Below, piece after piece: positions 9,129-18,137 of a DNA stretch of 33,377 bases (its first letter is position 1; each line of letters opens with the position of its first letter). Below the pieces are notes generated by a model. The model ran no database searches. It was not told the origin of the DNA and saw nothing but the letters and a program-made list of their open reading frames with translations. The translations under genes and the position numbers were made by a program. The stretch is from Bacteroidales bacterium. Its GTDB lineage: Bacteria > Bacteroidota > Bacteroidia > Bacteroidales > F082. The stretch covers positions 1 to 33,377 of the forward strand of contig JAEFAE010000032.1 in NCBI GenBank assembly GCA_016291135.1, read 5' to 3'.

Positions 9129-9331
9129 CAAAAAAAAAGCCTAGGAACTTTTTTTACTGACGAAACACAACGGTACAAGCCGACGTCTATGAATAAAGTC
9201 TCAATAATAGCTAGTGGATTACTTCACCATAAGGTGTGGGACACACTATGAGGCAACAGTTTTTTTATTTTCCTAGGCTGATTTCTGTTATTCGTGACTA
9301 GCGCGATCCCACACCTTCTTTCTTGTGCGGG
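9129..9331 (+). ncRNA. Candidate structured RNA with pseudoknot, leader or small RNA
   Basis: The 456-base gap between the LUD gene and the Xre-type gene has no plausible ORF but strong base-pairing. Helix 1 is AGCCTAGGAA (9138-9147) with TTCCTAGGCT (9270-9279), 10 perfect pairs. It is followed inward by two U-rich tracts (9148-9155 and 9261-9269) and ACTG/CAGT (9156-9159/9257-9260). A local hairpin is 9171-9173/9180-9182 inside GACG/CGTC (9159-9162/9184-9187). Helix 2 is 9231-9241 with 9307-9317, 11 perfect pairs, crossing helix 1 to make a pseudoknot. Helix 2 competes with hairpins 9228-9250 and 9308-9331. No intrinsic terminator follows, so a cis-acting leader of the Xre-type gene is one reading. 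A 6S-like RNA (long closing helix with internal loop) is another. I cannot assign a known family. Confidence 0.55.
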
Positions 9332-9360
9332 GTTATGGATGCCAAAAAACAGAAAAAAGT

Positions 9361-9678
9361 ATGGAAAACAACGAGATCAAAGAAACCAAAAAGGGAACAA
9401 GAAAACCCAGAGCCAAGAGAGCCACTGCCGCAGAAGGCGATGAAAACGCCATTTTCATCGGAACCCTCATCCAGCAAGAACTGAAGAATCAGGAACGCAC
9501 CGTGTCATGGTTGGCCAGAAAACTGGATTGCGACCGCACCAATGTCTACAACATCTTCCGTCGCCAAGACATCGACACCGAGTTGCTGATGCGCATTTCC
9601 ATCATCCTGCACCGCGACTTCTTCTCCATCTTCTCAAAGGAAGCCAAGAGAAGGATCTCTTCCAACCCTGGCCTCTAA
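9361..9678 (+). CDS. Small Xre-like helix-turn-helix protein
   Basis: A 105-aa protein. I use the ATG at 9361; a GTG at 9325 would add 12 residues but falls within the structured RNA region. Residues 1-28 are highly charged (KETKKGTRKPRAKR) and probably disordered. Residues 31-90 form a helix-turn-helix of the Xre/Cro type: RTVSWLARKLDCDRTNVYNI holds the two DNA-contacting helices, followed by LLMRISIILHRDFFSIFS. There is no ligand-binding or catalytic domain. Its upstream region carries the candidate operator and structured RNA, and it converges with moxR at a shared terminator. A DNA-binding role is likely; targets are unknown. Confidence 0.85.
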   Translation: MENNEIKETKKGTRKPRAKRATAAEGDENAIFIGTLIQQELKNQERTVSWLARKLDCDRTNVYNIFRRQDIDTELLMRISIILHRDFFSIFSKEAKRRISSNPGL

Positions 9679-9703
9679 CGCCCCGGATTGAAGGACAAAA
9701 ACA

Positions 9704-9740
9704 AAGGACGGCCCCTTGAAAGGAGTCGTCCTTATTTCTT
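9704..9740. terminator. Bidirectional terminator between the Xre-like gene and moxR
   Basis: AAGGACG (9704-9710) pairs with CGTCCTT (9727-9733), and the stem continues inward to 9716/9721 with one G-T pair and one mismatch, closing on a 4-base loop. A T-rich tract follows on the plus strand (9732-9742) and another on the minus strand (below 9706), so it can serve both convergent genes. Confidence 0.8.
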
Positions 9741-9767
9741 TTCAGCCCGCAGCATCCGGCCCTACGG

Positions 9768-10739
9768 CTACTTCATCAATTCCTGGATGATCTCTTCGAT
9801 GCCGACGCCTTCGGCTTCGGCAGTGTAGTTACGGATGATGCGGTGACGAAGTATGGCTACAGCCACCCGTTGCACATCCTCGATATCGGGTGCATACTTT
9901 CCACTGAGCAAGGCATTGCCCTTGGCACCGATGATGAGGTATTGCGAGGCACGCGGTCCGGCACCCCAGCTCAGGAAACGGTTGGCCCAGTCATGGGCGG
10001 CAGCGGTGTGCGGACGCGTCTTGGCAGTAAGCGACACGGCGTATTCATACACATGGTCCGGCACCGGCACCCTGCGGACCAACTGCTGGAAGTAGACGAT
10101 CTCTTCGGGAGTCAACACGGGTTCCACCTCCAACTCCTTCCCCACCGTGGTGTTCTTGACAATCGCCACCTCCTCGTCATAGGAAGGATAGTCGAGCATC
10201 AAGTTGAACATGAAACGGTCCAGCTGGGCTTCCGGCAAGGGATAGGTACCCTCTTGCTCAATGGGGTTTTGGGTGGCCAAGACGAAGAAGGGCGCCTGCA
10301 GCTGATAGGTCTTGCCCGACACCGTGACACTCTTTTCCTGCATCGCCTCCAACAAAGCCGCCTGGGTCTTGGGGGGCGTACGGTTGATCTCGTCAGCCAA
10401 GACAATATTGGTGAACACCGGACCCTTGATGAAACGGAACTGCCTGTTCTCGTCGAGGATTTCCGTGCCGACGATGTCGGAGGGCATCAGGTCGGGTGTA
10501 AACTGGATACGGCTGAAGCCCAGGCCCAAGGCCTTTCCGATGGTATTCACCAGCAGGGTCTTGGCCAAGCCCGGCACGCCCACCAACAACACATGTCCCT
10601 GGCAGAAAATGGACAGGACGGTATTATGGATGACCGCTTCCTGTCCGACAATCACCTTTCCGATCTCCTGGCGAAGCCTTTCATACTTCTCCACAAGCGC
10701 CTTGGCGCCTTCCACATCGGAACGATATACGTTTTCCAT
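9768..10739 (-). CDS. MoxR family AAA+ ATPase
   Basis: A 323-aa MoxR-type ATPase, a chaperone-like AAA+ protein. Walker A GVPGLAKT is at residues 54-61, Walker B IVLADEIN at 112-119, sensor 1 ATQNP at 155-159, and the family stretch GTYPLPEAQLDRFMF follows. MoxR proteins usually work with a von Willebrand factor A protein and a DUF58 protein encoded just downstream. Here the gene is last before a terminator and faces a convergent gene, so those partners are absent at this site. It follows the SurA-like foldase by 16 bases, suggesting co-transcription with the envelope-folding genes. Confidence 0.93.
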   Translation of the reverse strand: MENVYRSDVEGAKALVEKYERLRQEIGKVIVGQEAVIHNTVLSIFCQGHVLLVGVPGLAKTLLVNTIGKALGLGFSRIQFTPDLMPSDIVGTEILDENRQFRFIKGPVFTNIVLADEINRTPPKTQAALLEAMQEKSVTVSGKTYQLQAPFFVLATQNPIEQEGTYPLPEAQLDRFMFNLMLDYPSYDEEVAIVKNTTVGKELEVEPVLTPEEIVYFQQLVRRVPVPDHVYEYAVSLTAKTRPHTAAAHDWANRFLSWGAGPRASQYLIIGAKGNALLSGKYAPDIEDVQRVAVAILRHRIIRNYTAEAEGVGIEEIIQELMK

Positions 10740-10755
10740 TACCTTGATTCAAAAA

Positions 10756-12150
10756 TTATTCATTCTGGCCGGACACCGCAGCCCAATCGAATTGCATGTC
10801 ACATCCGGCATAGTCTTTATCGATACGGATATAGGCCTTCTTGGCCCGTTCATTGATCCAACGACGGATCACGGTCTGGTTCTTCTCGTTCAAGGCCCAG
10901 TTCTGGATGCGCCAATAATCGTCCTTCAGGTTCACCTGATGCGCTTCGATCCGCTTCTTGACCATGACCAAACGGAATGCGTCGTTGTTGTCGCTGGTGG
11001 TCATGGGCAACGGGTCGCTCACCACACCCTCCTCAAGGCGGCTGACGACAAAGGACAGGTTCTTGAGTTCAGGGAAATACGCTTCCAGCTCAGGCAAGTC
11101 CTGTTGTCCGATACGGTTTCCGCCATAGGCCGGATTGACGATGTATCCCCCATTGGTCTTGGAATCGTCGTCGCTGAATTTCAGGCAGGCTTCCTCAAAG
11201 GTCATCTCGCCGTCGCGGATCAGCTTGGCTACCGAATCCAGCTCGTTCTGCGCTTTTTCAAGGGCTTCCACCGGCACCTTGGCAGTCATGAGGATATGAC
11301 GGCAGTTGACGTAGTCGCCACGGCGTTCAATCAACTGGATGATATGGAAACCGAACTGGGTTTCGATCACCTCGGAGATCTCACCGTCGCGAAGGTTGAA
11401 CGCCGTGGCCTCGAATTCGGGCGCAAACTCACCGCGTCCCGTGAATCCCAGCTCGCCTCCTTTCTTGGCCGAGCCCGCATCTTCGGAATACAGGATGGCC
11501 ATGGTGGCGAAGCTTTCACCTTCGAGGATACGCTTCCGGATCTGATACAACTGATCCTTGATCCGCAGTTTCTCGTCGATGCTGACCGGCGGGCGCTTCA
11601 CAATCTGCACCAACTCGTATTCGGTTCCCACGGTGGGCAGGCTGTCTTTCGATTGCCGACGGTAAAAGTCCTTCACTTCGGCCGGAGTCACCGTCACGCC
11701 CTTCATGATGTCGGCACGCACCTGGTCCTGCAGCATCTTGTCCTTGACCATGCGGCGCAGCTCTTCCTTGATCTCGGCCATGGTCTTGTTAAAATACGAC
11801 TCCAGCTTTTCCTGCGAACCCACTTGACCGACCAATTCGCCGATACGGCGCGACAGCTCGTTTTCCACCTCGTTGTCCGTCACCTCGAGGCTGTCCATCT
11901 CGGCCTGGTTAAGCATCAGCTTCTGGAACAGGAGGTCTTCCAGAATCCCGCAACGGATCTCGCTGCCGCTTCCTTCGGGTCCTCCCTGCATCCTAAATTG
12001 GAGGTACTGGTTTTCCACATCCGATTGAAGGATGATGTTCTTTCCCACCACGGCGACCACCTTGTCGATGGACTGCACCTTCTGATCCTGGGCATACCCG
12101 ACGGCGGCAAGCAGCATCACCCCAATGAATAGATGAATTGATCTCAACAT
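10756..12150 (-). CDS. Periplasmic SurA-like peptidyl-prolyl isomerase
   Basis: A 464-aa exported foldase. Residues 1-20 are a Sec signal ending AVGYAQ. A SurA-type N-terminal chaperone region covers about 22-165. The first parvulin domain is about 175-278 (VQIVKRPP, then SFATMAILYSEDAGSAKKGGELGF and FGFHIIQL). A second parvulin-like domain at about 284-400 begins NCRHILMTAKVP. This matches SurA, which escorts unfolded outer-membrane proteins. It lies 47 bases after a second PPIase gene. I leave the symbol blank because the phylum has several such paralogues and one-to-one orthology with SurA cannot be shown here. Confidence 0.92.
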   Translation of the reverse strand: MLRSIHLFIGVMLLAAVGYAQDQKVQSIDKVVAVVGKNIILQSDVENQYLQFRMQGGPEGSGSEIRCGILEDLLFQKLMLNQAEMDSLEVTDNEVENELSRRIGELVGQVGSQEKLESYFNKTMAEIKEELRRMVKDKMLQDQVRADIMKGVTVTPAEVKDFYRRQSKDSLPTVGTEYELVQIVKRPPVSIDEKLRIKDQLYQIRKRILEGESFATMAILYSEDAGSAKKGGELGFTGRGEFAPEFEATAFNLRDGEISEVIETQFGFHIIQLIERRGDYVNCRHILMTAKVPVEALEKAQNELDSVAKLIRDGEMTFEEACLKFSDDDSKTNGGYIVNPAYGGNRIGQQDLPELEAYFPELKNLSFVVSRLEEGVVSDPLPMTTSDNNDAFRLVMVKKRIEAHQVNLKDDYWRIQNWALNEKNQTVIRRWINERAKKAYIRIDKDYAGCDMQFDWAAVSGQNE

Positions 12151-12197
12151 AAATCCTTTTTTAATTGATTACAGCAACCAAGCACAAACGGTCGTTC

Positions 12198-14216
12198 TCA
12201 TTGATAGCGTTTCCTGACCTTCTCAAGCACCTTCTCGTTGATCTTTACCGGGTACTTCTTATGCAGGTCCTTCATCCACTGCTCCTCCAGCTCCAACTGG
12301 TAGTCGGAGGTAACCAGTCCCTTGGCCTCTTGCAGGGTCTTCGGACCGGCAGGCAGGATGCTGATGATGTTAACGATGGTAATGGCATTATCCACCGAAG
12401 AAGGTATCTCCTTGCGCAAACCGGGTTTCCATTCCACCTCGTCCACAAAACGGTTGTCACCATGCTGGTACTTGCCGGAGTGGATGTTCACAAACCGCAC
12501 CGAATCACGGTCCAGCACCGAACGGAGGCTGTCGAAAGGCACGCCTTCGTTGAGATACTGCCGTACCTTGGGCAGGGACTCGAGTTTGTTAACCGTAATG
12601 AGACAGGCCTCGGCCCGATCTTTCCATTGATAGTCGTTGACATGACGCGCATGGAACGCCTTCAACCCCACGGTGTCTTCCACGGCTTTGTTCCACACCT
12701 GTTTCTCCATCAGATCGAACAACAGGATACCATCGTTGTATTCCCGGATCAAGGTCTTGAACTCAGGATAGCGTTCCTCGAGATGCTGGTCGGCATAATC
12801 CATGACCTTCTCTTTCTGGAAGGACTCATACAGCTGATACACATAGGTTTGCGGTGTAACATACTGTTGCCTTTTTTGTTTGGCGACGATGTATTGGGCG
12901 AAATCATCCACAGAGAAGCCCTGTTTCCCAATGGTAAACAGGACGGCGTCCTTGTCGGCGTCCGGCGAGAGCTCGTACGAAGCATTCAAGAGGGAACTGT
13001 CGATGGTGGACATGAACGCAAGCAAGTGCTTGTCGTTCTGCTTGAACCCATATTCATCCTTGATTTGCTGGAGCACCACTTCCTCGGTCTTCCTGGAGCG
13101 CATGTCCTTCTCCACCCGCTCGGTCAGACCCCGCTTCTCCTTTTCGAAGGTATCCACGCCCGTCTTGTCGATGAGCTTGATGATGTGGAACCCATAATTG
13201 GTACGGATTGGCTGGGAAATCTCATTGGGTTGCAGTTGTTTGACCGCCTCGATGAATTCAGGAACGATGCGGTTGACGGTGAAGGTACTCAGCTGCCCGC
13301 CCTGATGGGAGGTGGCCCGGTCTTCGGAATACTTCCTGACCGCTTCCTTCCAGTTCTTGCCGTCTTCTTCTTTCAGTTCCTTGTAAATGTTGTCAGCCTT
13401 GGCCTTCGCTTCGGCGACCTCGCTTTCCGAGGCATTGGGAGCCAGTTTCAGGAAGATATGGGCCGCATCGATGGAACCCAGGGCATCCGTCACGCTGTTC
13501 ACCTTGATCAGGTGGTAGCCGAAATCGGAACGGACCGGCATGGAGATCTCGCCTTCCTTGGTGTTATAGGCACCCGTCTCAAAGGGATAGACCATGTCGA
13601 ACACCGTGAAGAAGCCCAGATCGCCCTTGTTGCCCGGACGGCCGGGGGTGGTCTCCGTGGCGGCGATATCGCGTGCGGAGGGGTCTTCGGAATATAACAC
13701 AGCCAGACGGCCGAAGTCTTCACCCTTCATCGCCTTCTTGCGGATATCCATCGCCTTGTTGTAGGCTTTCAGCGTATCGACCGGAAGGGCATGCTTGTCG
13801 CAACGGATCAGGATGTGGGAGGCCCTGATGTCTTTCAGCTTGCGCTGATAGGCTTCCTCCACCAACTCCTCGCTCACCTCGTCGTTGGTGAAATAGGGCT
13901 TGGCCAACTGCTTGCGGTAGCCATCCAGCTCCCTCTTGAACTTGGCAGTGGTGTCAAGGCCCATCTCATGGGCTTCCATCACCTTCATGCGGAAATTCAC
14001 AAAAAGGTCGAGGTAGTCGTCCACCGACTTCTTGTCGATGGCATCGCTACTCAGGTTGTTCTTGCTATAGACGTCGGAAAACTCCTTCACCGTCACAGGC
14101 TGTCCGCCGATGGTCATCAGCACCTGCTTGTCCAACTTCGACTGGGCGGAGGCCGCCATGACAAAGAGACCGGTCGCCAACAGGGCGAGGCCTCTCAGAA
14201 AATGCGTTCTTTTCAT
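12198..14216 (-). CDS. Peptidyl-prolyl isomerase with two parvulin domains
   Basis: A 672-aa exported PPIase. It has a signal peptide ending near residue 24 (VMAASAQS), a helical N-terminal chaperone region, and two parvulin domains. The first is about 130-245 (RASHILIRCDKH, then FGRLAVLYSEDPSARD and FGYHLIKV). The second is about 248-350 (DAAHIFLKLAPN, then GGQLSTFTVNRIVPEF and YGFHIIKL). The remaining 320 residues are an extra C-terminal region of helical, charged character with no recognised fold. It is larger than SurA (about 430 aa). It lies 22 bases after guaB and 47 before the SurA-like gene. A role in outer-membrane or secreted protein folding is inferred from domains. Confidence 0.9.
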   Translation of the reverse strand: MKRTHFLRGLALLATGLFVMAASAQSKLDKQVLMTIGGQPVTVKEFSDVYSKNNLSSDAIDKKSVDDYLDLFVNFRMKVMEAHEMGLDTTAKFKRELDGYRKQLAKPYFTNDEVSEELVEEAYQRKLKDIRASHILIRCDKHALPVDTLKAYNKAMDIRKKAMKGEDFGRLAVLYSEDPSARDIAATETTPGRPGNKGDLGFFTVFDMVYPFETGAYNTKEGEISMPVRSDFGYHLIKVNSVTDALGSIDAAHIFLKLAPNASESEVAEAKAKADNIYKELKEEDGKNWKEAVRKYSEDRATSHQGGQLSTFTVNRIVPEFIEAVKQLQPNEISQPIRTNYGFHIIKLIDKTGVDTFEKEKRGLTERVEKDMRSRKTEEVVLQQIKDEYGFKQNDKHLLAFMSTIDSSLLNASYELSPDADKDAVLFTIGKQGFSVDDFAQYIVAKQKRQQYVTPQTYVYQLYESFQKEKVMDYADQHLEERYPEFKTLIREYNDGILLFDLMEKQVWNKAVEDTVGLKAFHARHVNDYQWKDRAEACLITVNKLESLPKVRQYLNEGVPFDSLRSVLDRDSVRFVNIHSGKYQHGDNRFVDEVEWKPGLRKEIPSSVDNAITIVNIISILPAGPKTLQEAKGLVTSDYQLELEEQWMKDLHKKYPVKINEKVLEKVRKRYQ

Positions 14217-14238
14217 GGATTGATATGGCTTTTTCTAA

Positions 14239-15726
<1,488 letters not shown>

Positions 15727-15734
15727 TTAATCGG

Positions 15735-15742
15735 CAAAGATA
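15735..15742 (-). promoter_or_regulatory. -7 element upstream of guaB
   Basis: On the minus strand, 15742-15735 reads TATCTTTG, an exact TAnnTTTG match 23 bases before the guaB ATG. No convincing -33 TTG is seen. Confidence 0.6.
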
Positions 15743-15787
15743 CAAAAATGTTGCATTATGCCACGGATAATTCCGCCTTTTCTTGCA

Positions 15788-18115
15788 TTAATTCACGAGA
15801 ATGGTCCGATTGAGTTCCACGCCGTCCTCGTCGACGCAACGCAACCGGTAGGTGCCCTGTTCCACATCGATCGGCATCTGATGGTTCAGCCGGGTGGTTC
15901 CCAAAAAGACATCGTTCAAGGTCCAGTAGATGGTTTTCTTCGGGTCGCGATGGGCAATCTCGAAGATCACCTGTTGGCGGTTGCCTCGGATACCGATGGG
16001 GATGGTGACGCGTGCATCGGACTTGGGATACACGAAGGCCATTACGTCGTCGGGGTGGGCCGTGGCACAGCTGGGATACAAGGCAGGCAAGGCGCGATAA
16101 CGGGCGGAATGCTGTTTGTAGAACCACTCCATCACCGGAGGCAGCACCAGGTAGGTCTCGTAGTGTTTCTGGTCGACGGGATAGCAGTCAGGCAGCACCT
16201 GGTATTGCCCCGAGGCGTCGAGGAACACCTTCTTGTGATAGGGACAGACACCCGCTTTCAGCTCCACATTGGGCATCTTTACCGTGGTGGTGGAGGGACA
16301 CAGCTCCGTGTCGGGATAGCCTGTCACGGAACAGACTTCCACATCGATGGCCGAAGCGGTGGCGGCGGGATAGGTATAGCTGTCTTTCAACACGCCTGCC
16401 ACGTCGAACAACAGGGGGGCGGCGGCACCAACGCCCGTAAGTCCGGGACGCCCTTCCCCGTCGGCATTGCCCACCCAAACGCCGATGACATAGCGGTCGG
16501 TCAGCCCGATGGCCCAGGCATCGCGGAAGCCGAAACTGGTGCCCGTCTTCCAGGCAACCTGCTTCGAAGAGGAGAAGCCGCTCCATCCCAGTTGGCTCGA
16601 CGGTCGGGTCAGCCCCTTCATCACGTCGAAGGTGATGGCGATGGCGTCCGCCGAGAACGGTGAAACGGATTCGGGAACCGGCTCGTTGAACGACTCGTTC
16701 ACGGCGGACGCCAACTTCCTACCCATGGCGGCGTAGGCGTTCACCAAATCGTAAAGCGAAGCCTCCGCCCCACCCACGATCAGCGAGAGGCCGTAGTGGT
16801 CGGGGTTGAAGACGATGCCCGTCAACCCCATCCGCTTGAGCAGGGAGTGAAACTTCTGGTGACCGTATTCCTTGAGCAGGTGGACGAAGGGGGCGTTCAG
16901 GGATTGCTGCAGGGCCTTGTTGGCCGGCACGGCGCCCCAATATTGCCCCGAATAGTTCTTGGGGGTGAATCCCGACAGGCTCATCGGGACATCGGGGAGC
17001 AGCATGGTGGGCAGCAGGGTCCCCTCGTCGAGCATGGCCGCAAACAGGAACGGCTTCAGGATGCTTCCCGTAGAGCGTTGCGCCTTAACCATGTCGACCA
17101 TGGCGGCATCCTTGGCCTCGGCGTTGTTTCCCACATAGCAGACCACCTCGCCGGTAAGGTAATTGACCACATATACCGCGGCATTCTCGATCTGGTTCAG
17201 GACATTGGTCTGGTAATGCCGTGCCATGATCTCGATCACGGTTTGCTGCAGCGATGCTTCCAAGGTCGAATGGATGTGCTCGCCTTTGTGGCTGCGTTCC
17301 TGTTCCATCATGTAATGATAGGCCAGCATGGGCATGTCGTAAGGCTTGTCGGGAAGGCGTTCCATCATGGCCAGCTCATAATCGTCATGGCTCAGGACGG
17401 GCAGGTGCCAGCGCCGGGGGGCATACAACTCCGACTGGGTCATCCGAAGCAGCAGGGCATCCCGCTTGTCGAGCAGGCGTTCCCGGGAACGGCCCGGGTG
17501 GATCATCGCAGGGGCATTGGGCAACACTGCGAGCGTGGCCGCCTCACTCCAGGTCAGCCGGTCGGGCGTGGTATGGAAATAGCGCCAGGCAGCGGCATCG
17601 AGCCCCACTACGTTACCCCCAAAGGGGGCATGGGAGGCATACAGGTTGAGGATCGAACGCTTGGAATAATGTAGCTCGAGACGCATGGCCAGGATCACCT
17701 CCAGGAACTTTTCCCGATAGGTCCTCGGCTTGTTCTTACGGGCCAAGCGCACCACCTGCATGGAGATCGTACTGCCGCCCCTTACCACCTCGCCTGCCTT
17801 GGCGTTCTCGATGAGCGCTTCCACAAAGGCGACGGGGTTGAACCCAACATGTCGGAAGAATTGTTGGTCTTCGTACTCGAGCAGACAGGCGAAATACTTG
17901 TCGGAGTACTGGTTGGAGGCGGGAAAACGCCATTGCCCGTCGGCAGCGATGCGGGCCCCCAGCAACTCCCCTTCCTTGGAGGTCAGGACGGTGGAATAGT
18001 CGTCGTCGAACCGAGGTACGGGGATGCACAAAAAGAGGAGGAACAGGCCAAGGAGCACCGCGCCTACGATCTTCAGCCTACGATATCCCTTGTTCCTGTT
18101 CCTCATCGAACCCAT
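15788..18115 (-). CDS. pbpC: Penicillin-binding protein 1C
   Basis: A 775-aa bifunctional class A PBP of the PBP1C type. A membrane anchor is near residues 15-32. The glycosyltransferase GT51 domain has catalytic E82 in YEDQQFFRH and the motif GGSTISMQ near 113-120. The transpeptidase has SILK (S351 to K354), SLN in QQSLNAPF, and KTG in WKTGTSFGF. The last 90 residues form the extra C-terminal domain (BiPBP_C) found only in this subtype. It follows the alpha-2-macroglobulin gene by 22 bases, the pairing first noted in proteobacteria. All catalytic residues are present, so it should be active in peptidoglycan polymerisation and crosslinking. Confidence 0.95.
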   Translation of the reverse strand: MGSMRNRNKGYRRLKIVGAVLLGLFLLFLCIPVPRFDDDYSTVLTSKEGELLGARIAADGQWRFPASNQYSDKYFACLLEYEDQQFFRHVGFNPVAFVEALIENAKAGEVVRGGSTISMQVVRLARKNKPRTYREKFLEVILAMRLELHYSKRSILNLYASHAPFGGNVVGLDAAAWRYFHTTPDRLTWSEAATLAVLPNAPAMIHPGRSRERLLDKRDALLLRMTQSELYAPRRWHLPVLSHDDYELAMMERLPDKPYDMPMLAYHYMMEQERSHKGEHIHSTLEASLQQTVIEIMARHYQTNVLNQIENAAVYVVNYLTGEVVCYVGNNAEAKDAAMVDMVKAQRSTGSILKPFLFAAMLDEGTLLPTMLLPDVPMSLSGFTPKNYSGQYWGAVPANKALQQSLNAPFVHLLKEYGHQKFHSLLKRMGLTGIVFNPDHYGLSLIVGGAEASLYDLVNAYAAMGRKLASAVNESFNEPVPESVSPFSADAIAITFDVMKGLTRPSSQLGWSGFSSSKQVAWKTGTSFGFRDAWAIGLTDRYVIGVWVGNADGEGRPGLTGVGAAAPLLFDVAGVLKDSYTYPAATASAIDVEVCSVTGYPDTELCPSTTTVKMPNVELKAGVCPYHKKVFLDASGQYQVLPDCYPVDQKHYETYLVLPPVMEWFYKQHSARYRALPALYPSCATAHPDDVMAFVYPKSDARVTIPIGIRGNRQQVIFEIAHRDPKKTIYWTLNDVFLGTTRLNHQMPIDVEQGTYRLRCVDEDGVELNRTILVN

Positions 18116-18137
18116 GGTTACGCACCTATGTTTCCCG

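Noticed and set aside
9138..9279. Ends of an insertion sequence or miniature transposon (10-bp inverted repeats 122 bases apart)
   Set aside because: No target-site duplication is visible flanking the repeats, and a second crossing helix fits RNA structure better.
9129..9331. tmRNA as the identity of the structured region
   Set aside because: There is no tRNA-like acceptor or T-arm pairing of the ends and no tag-peptide frame. 6S RNA is not excluded and needs a covariance search.
9325..9360. A GTG start giving the Xre-like protein 12 more residues
   Set aside because: The segment belongs to the structured RNA region and the ATG at 9361 gives a natural N-terminus.
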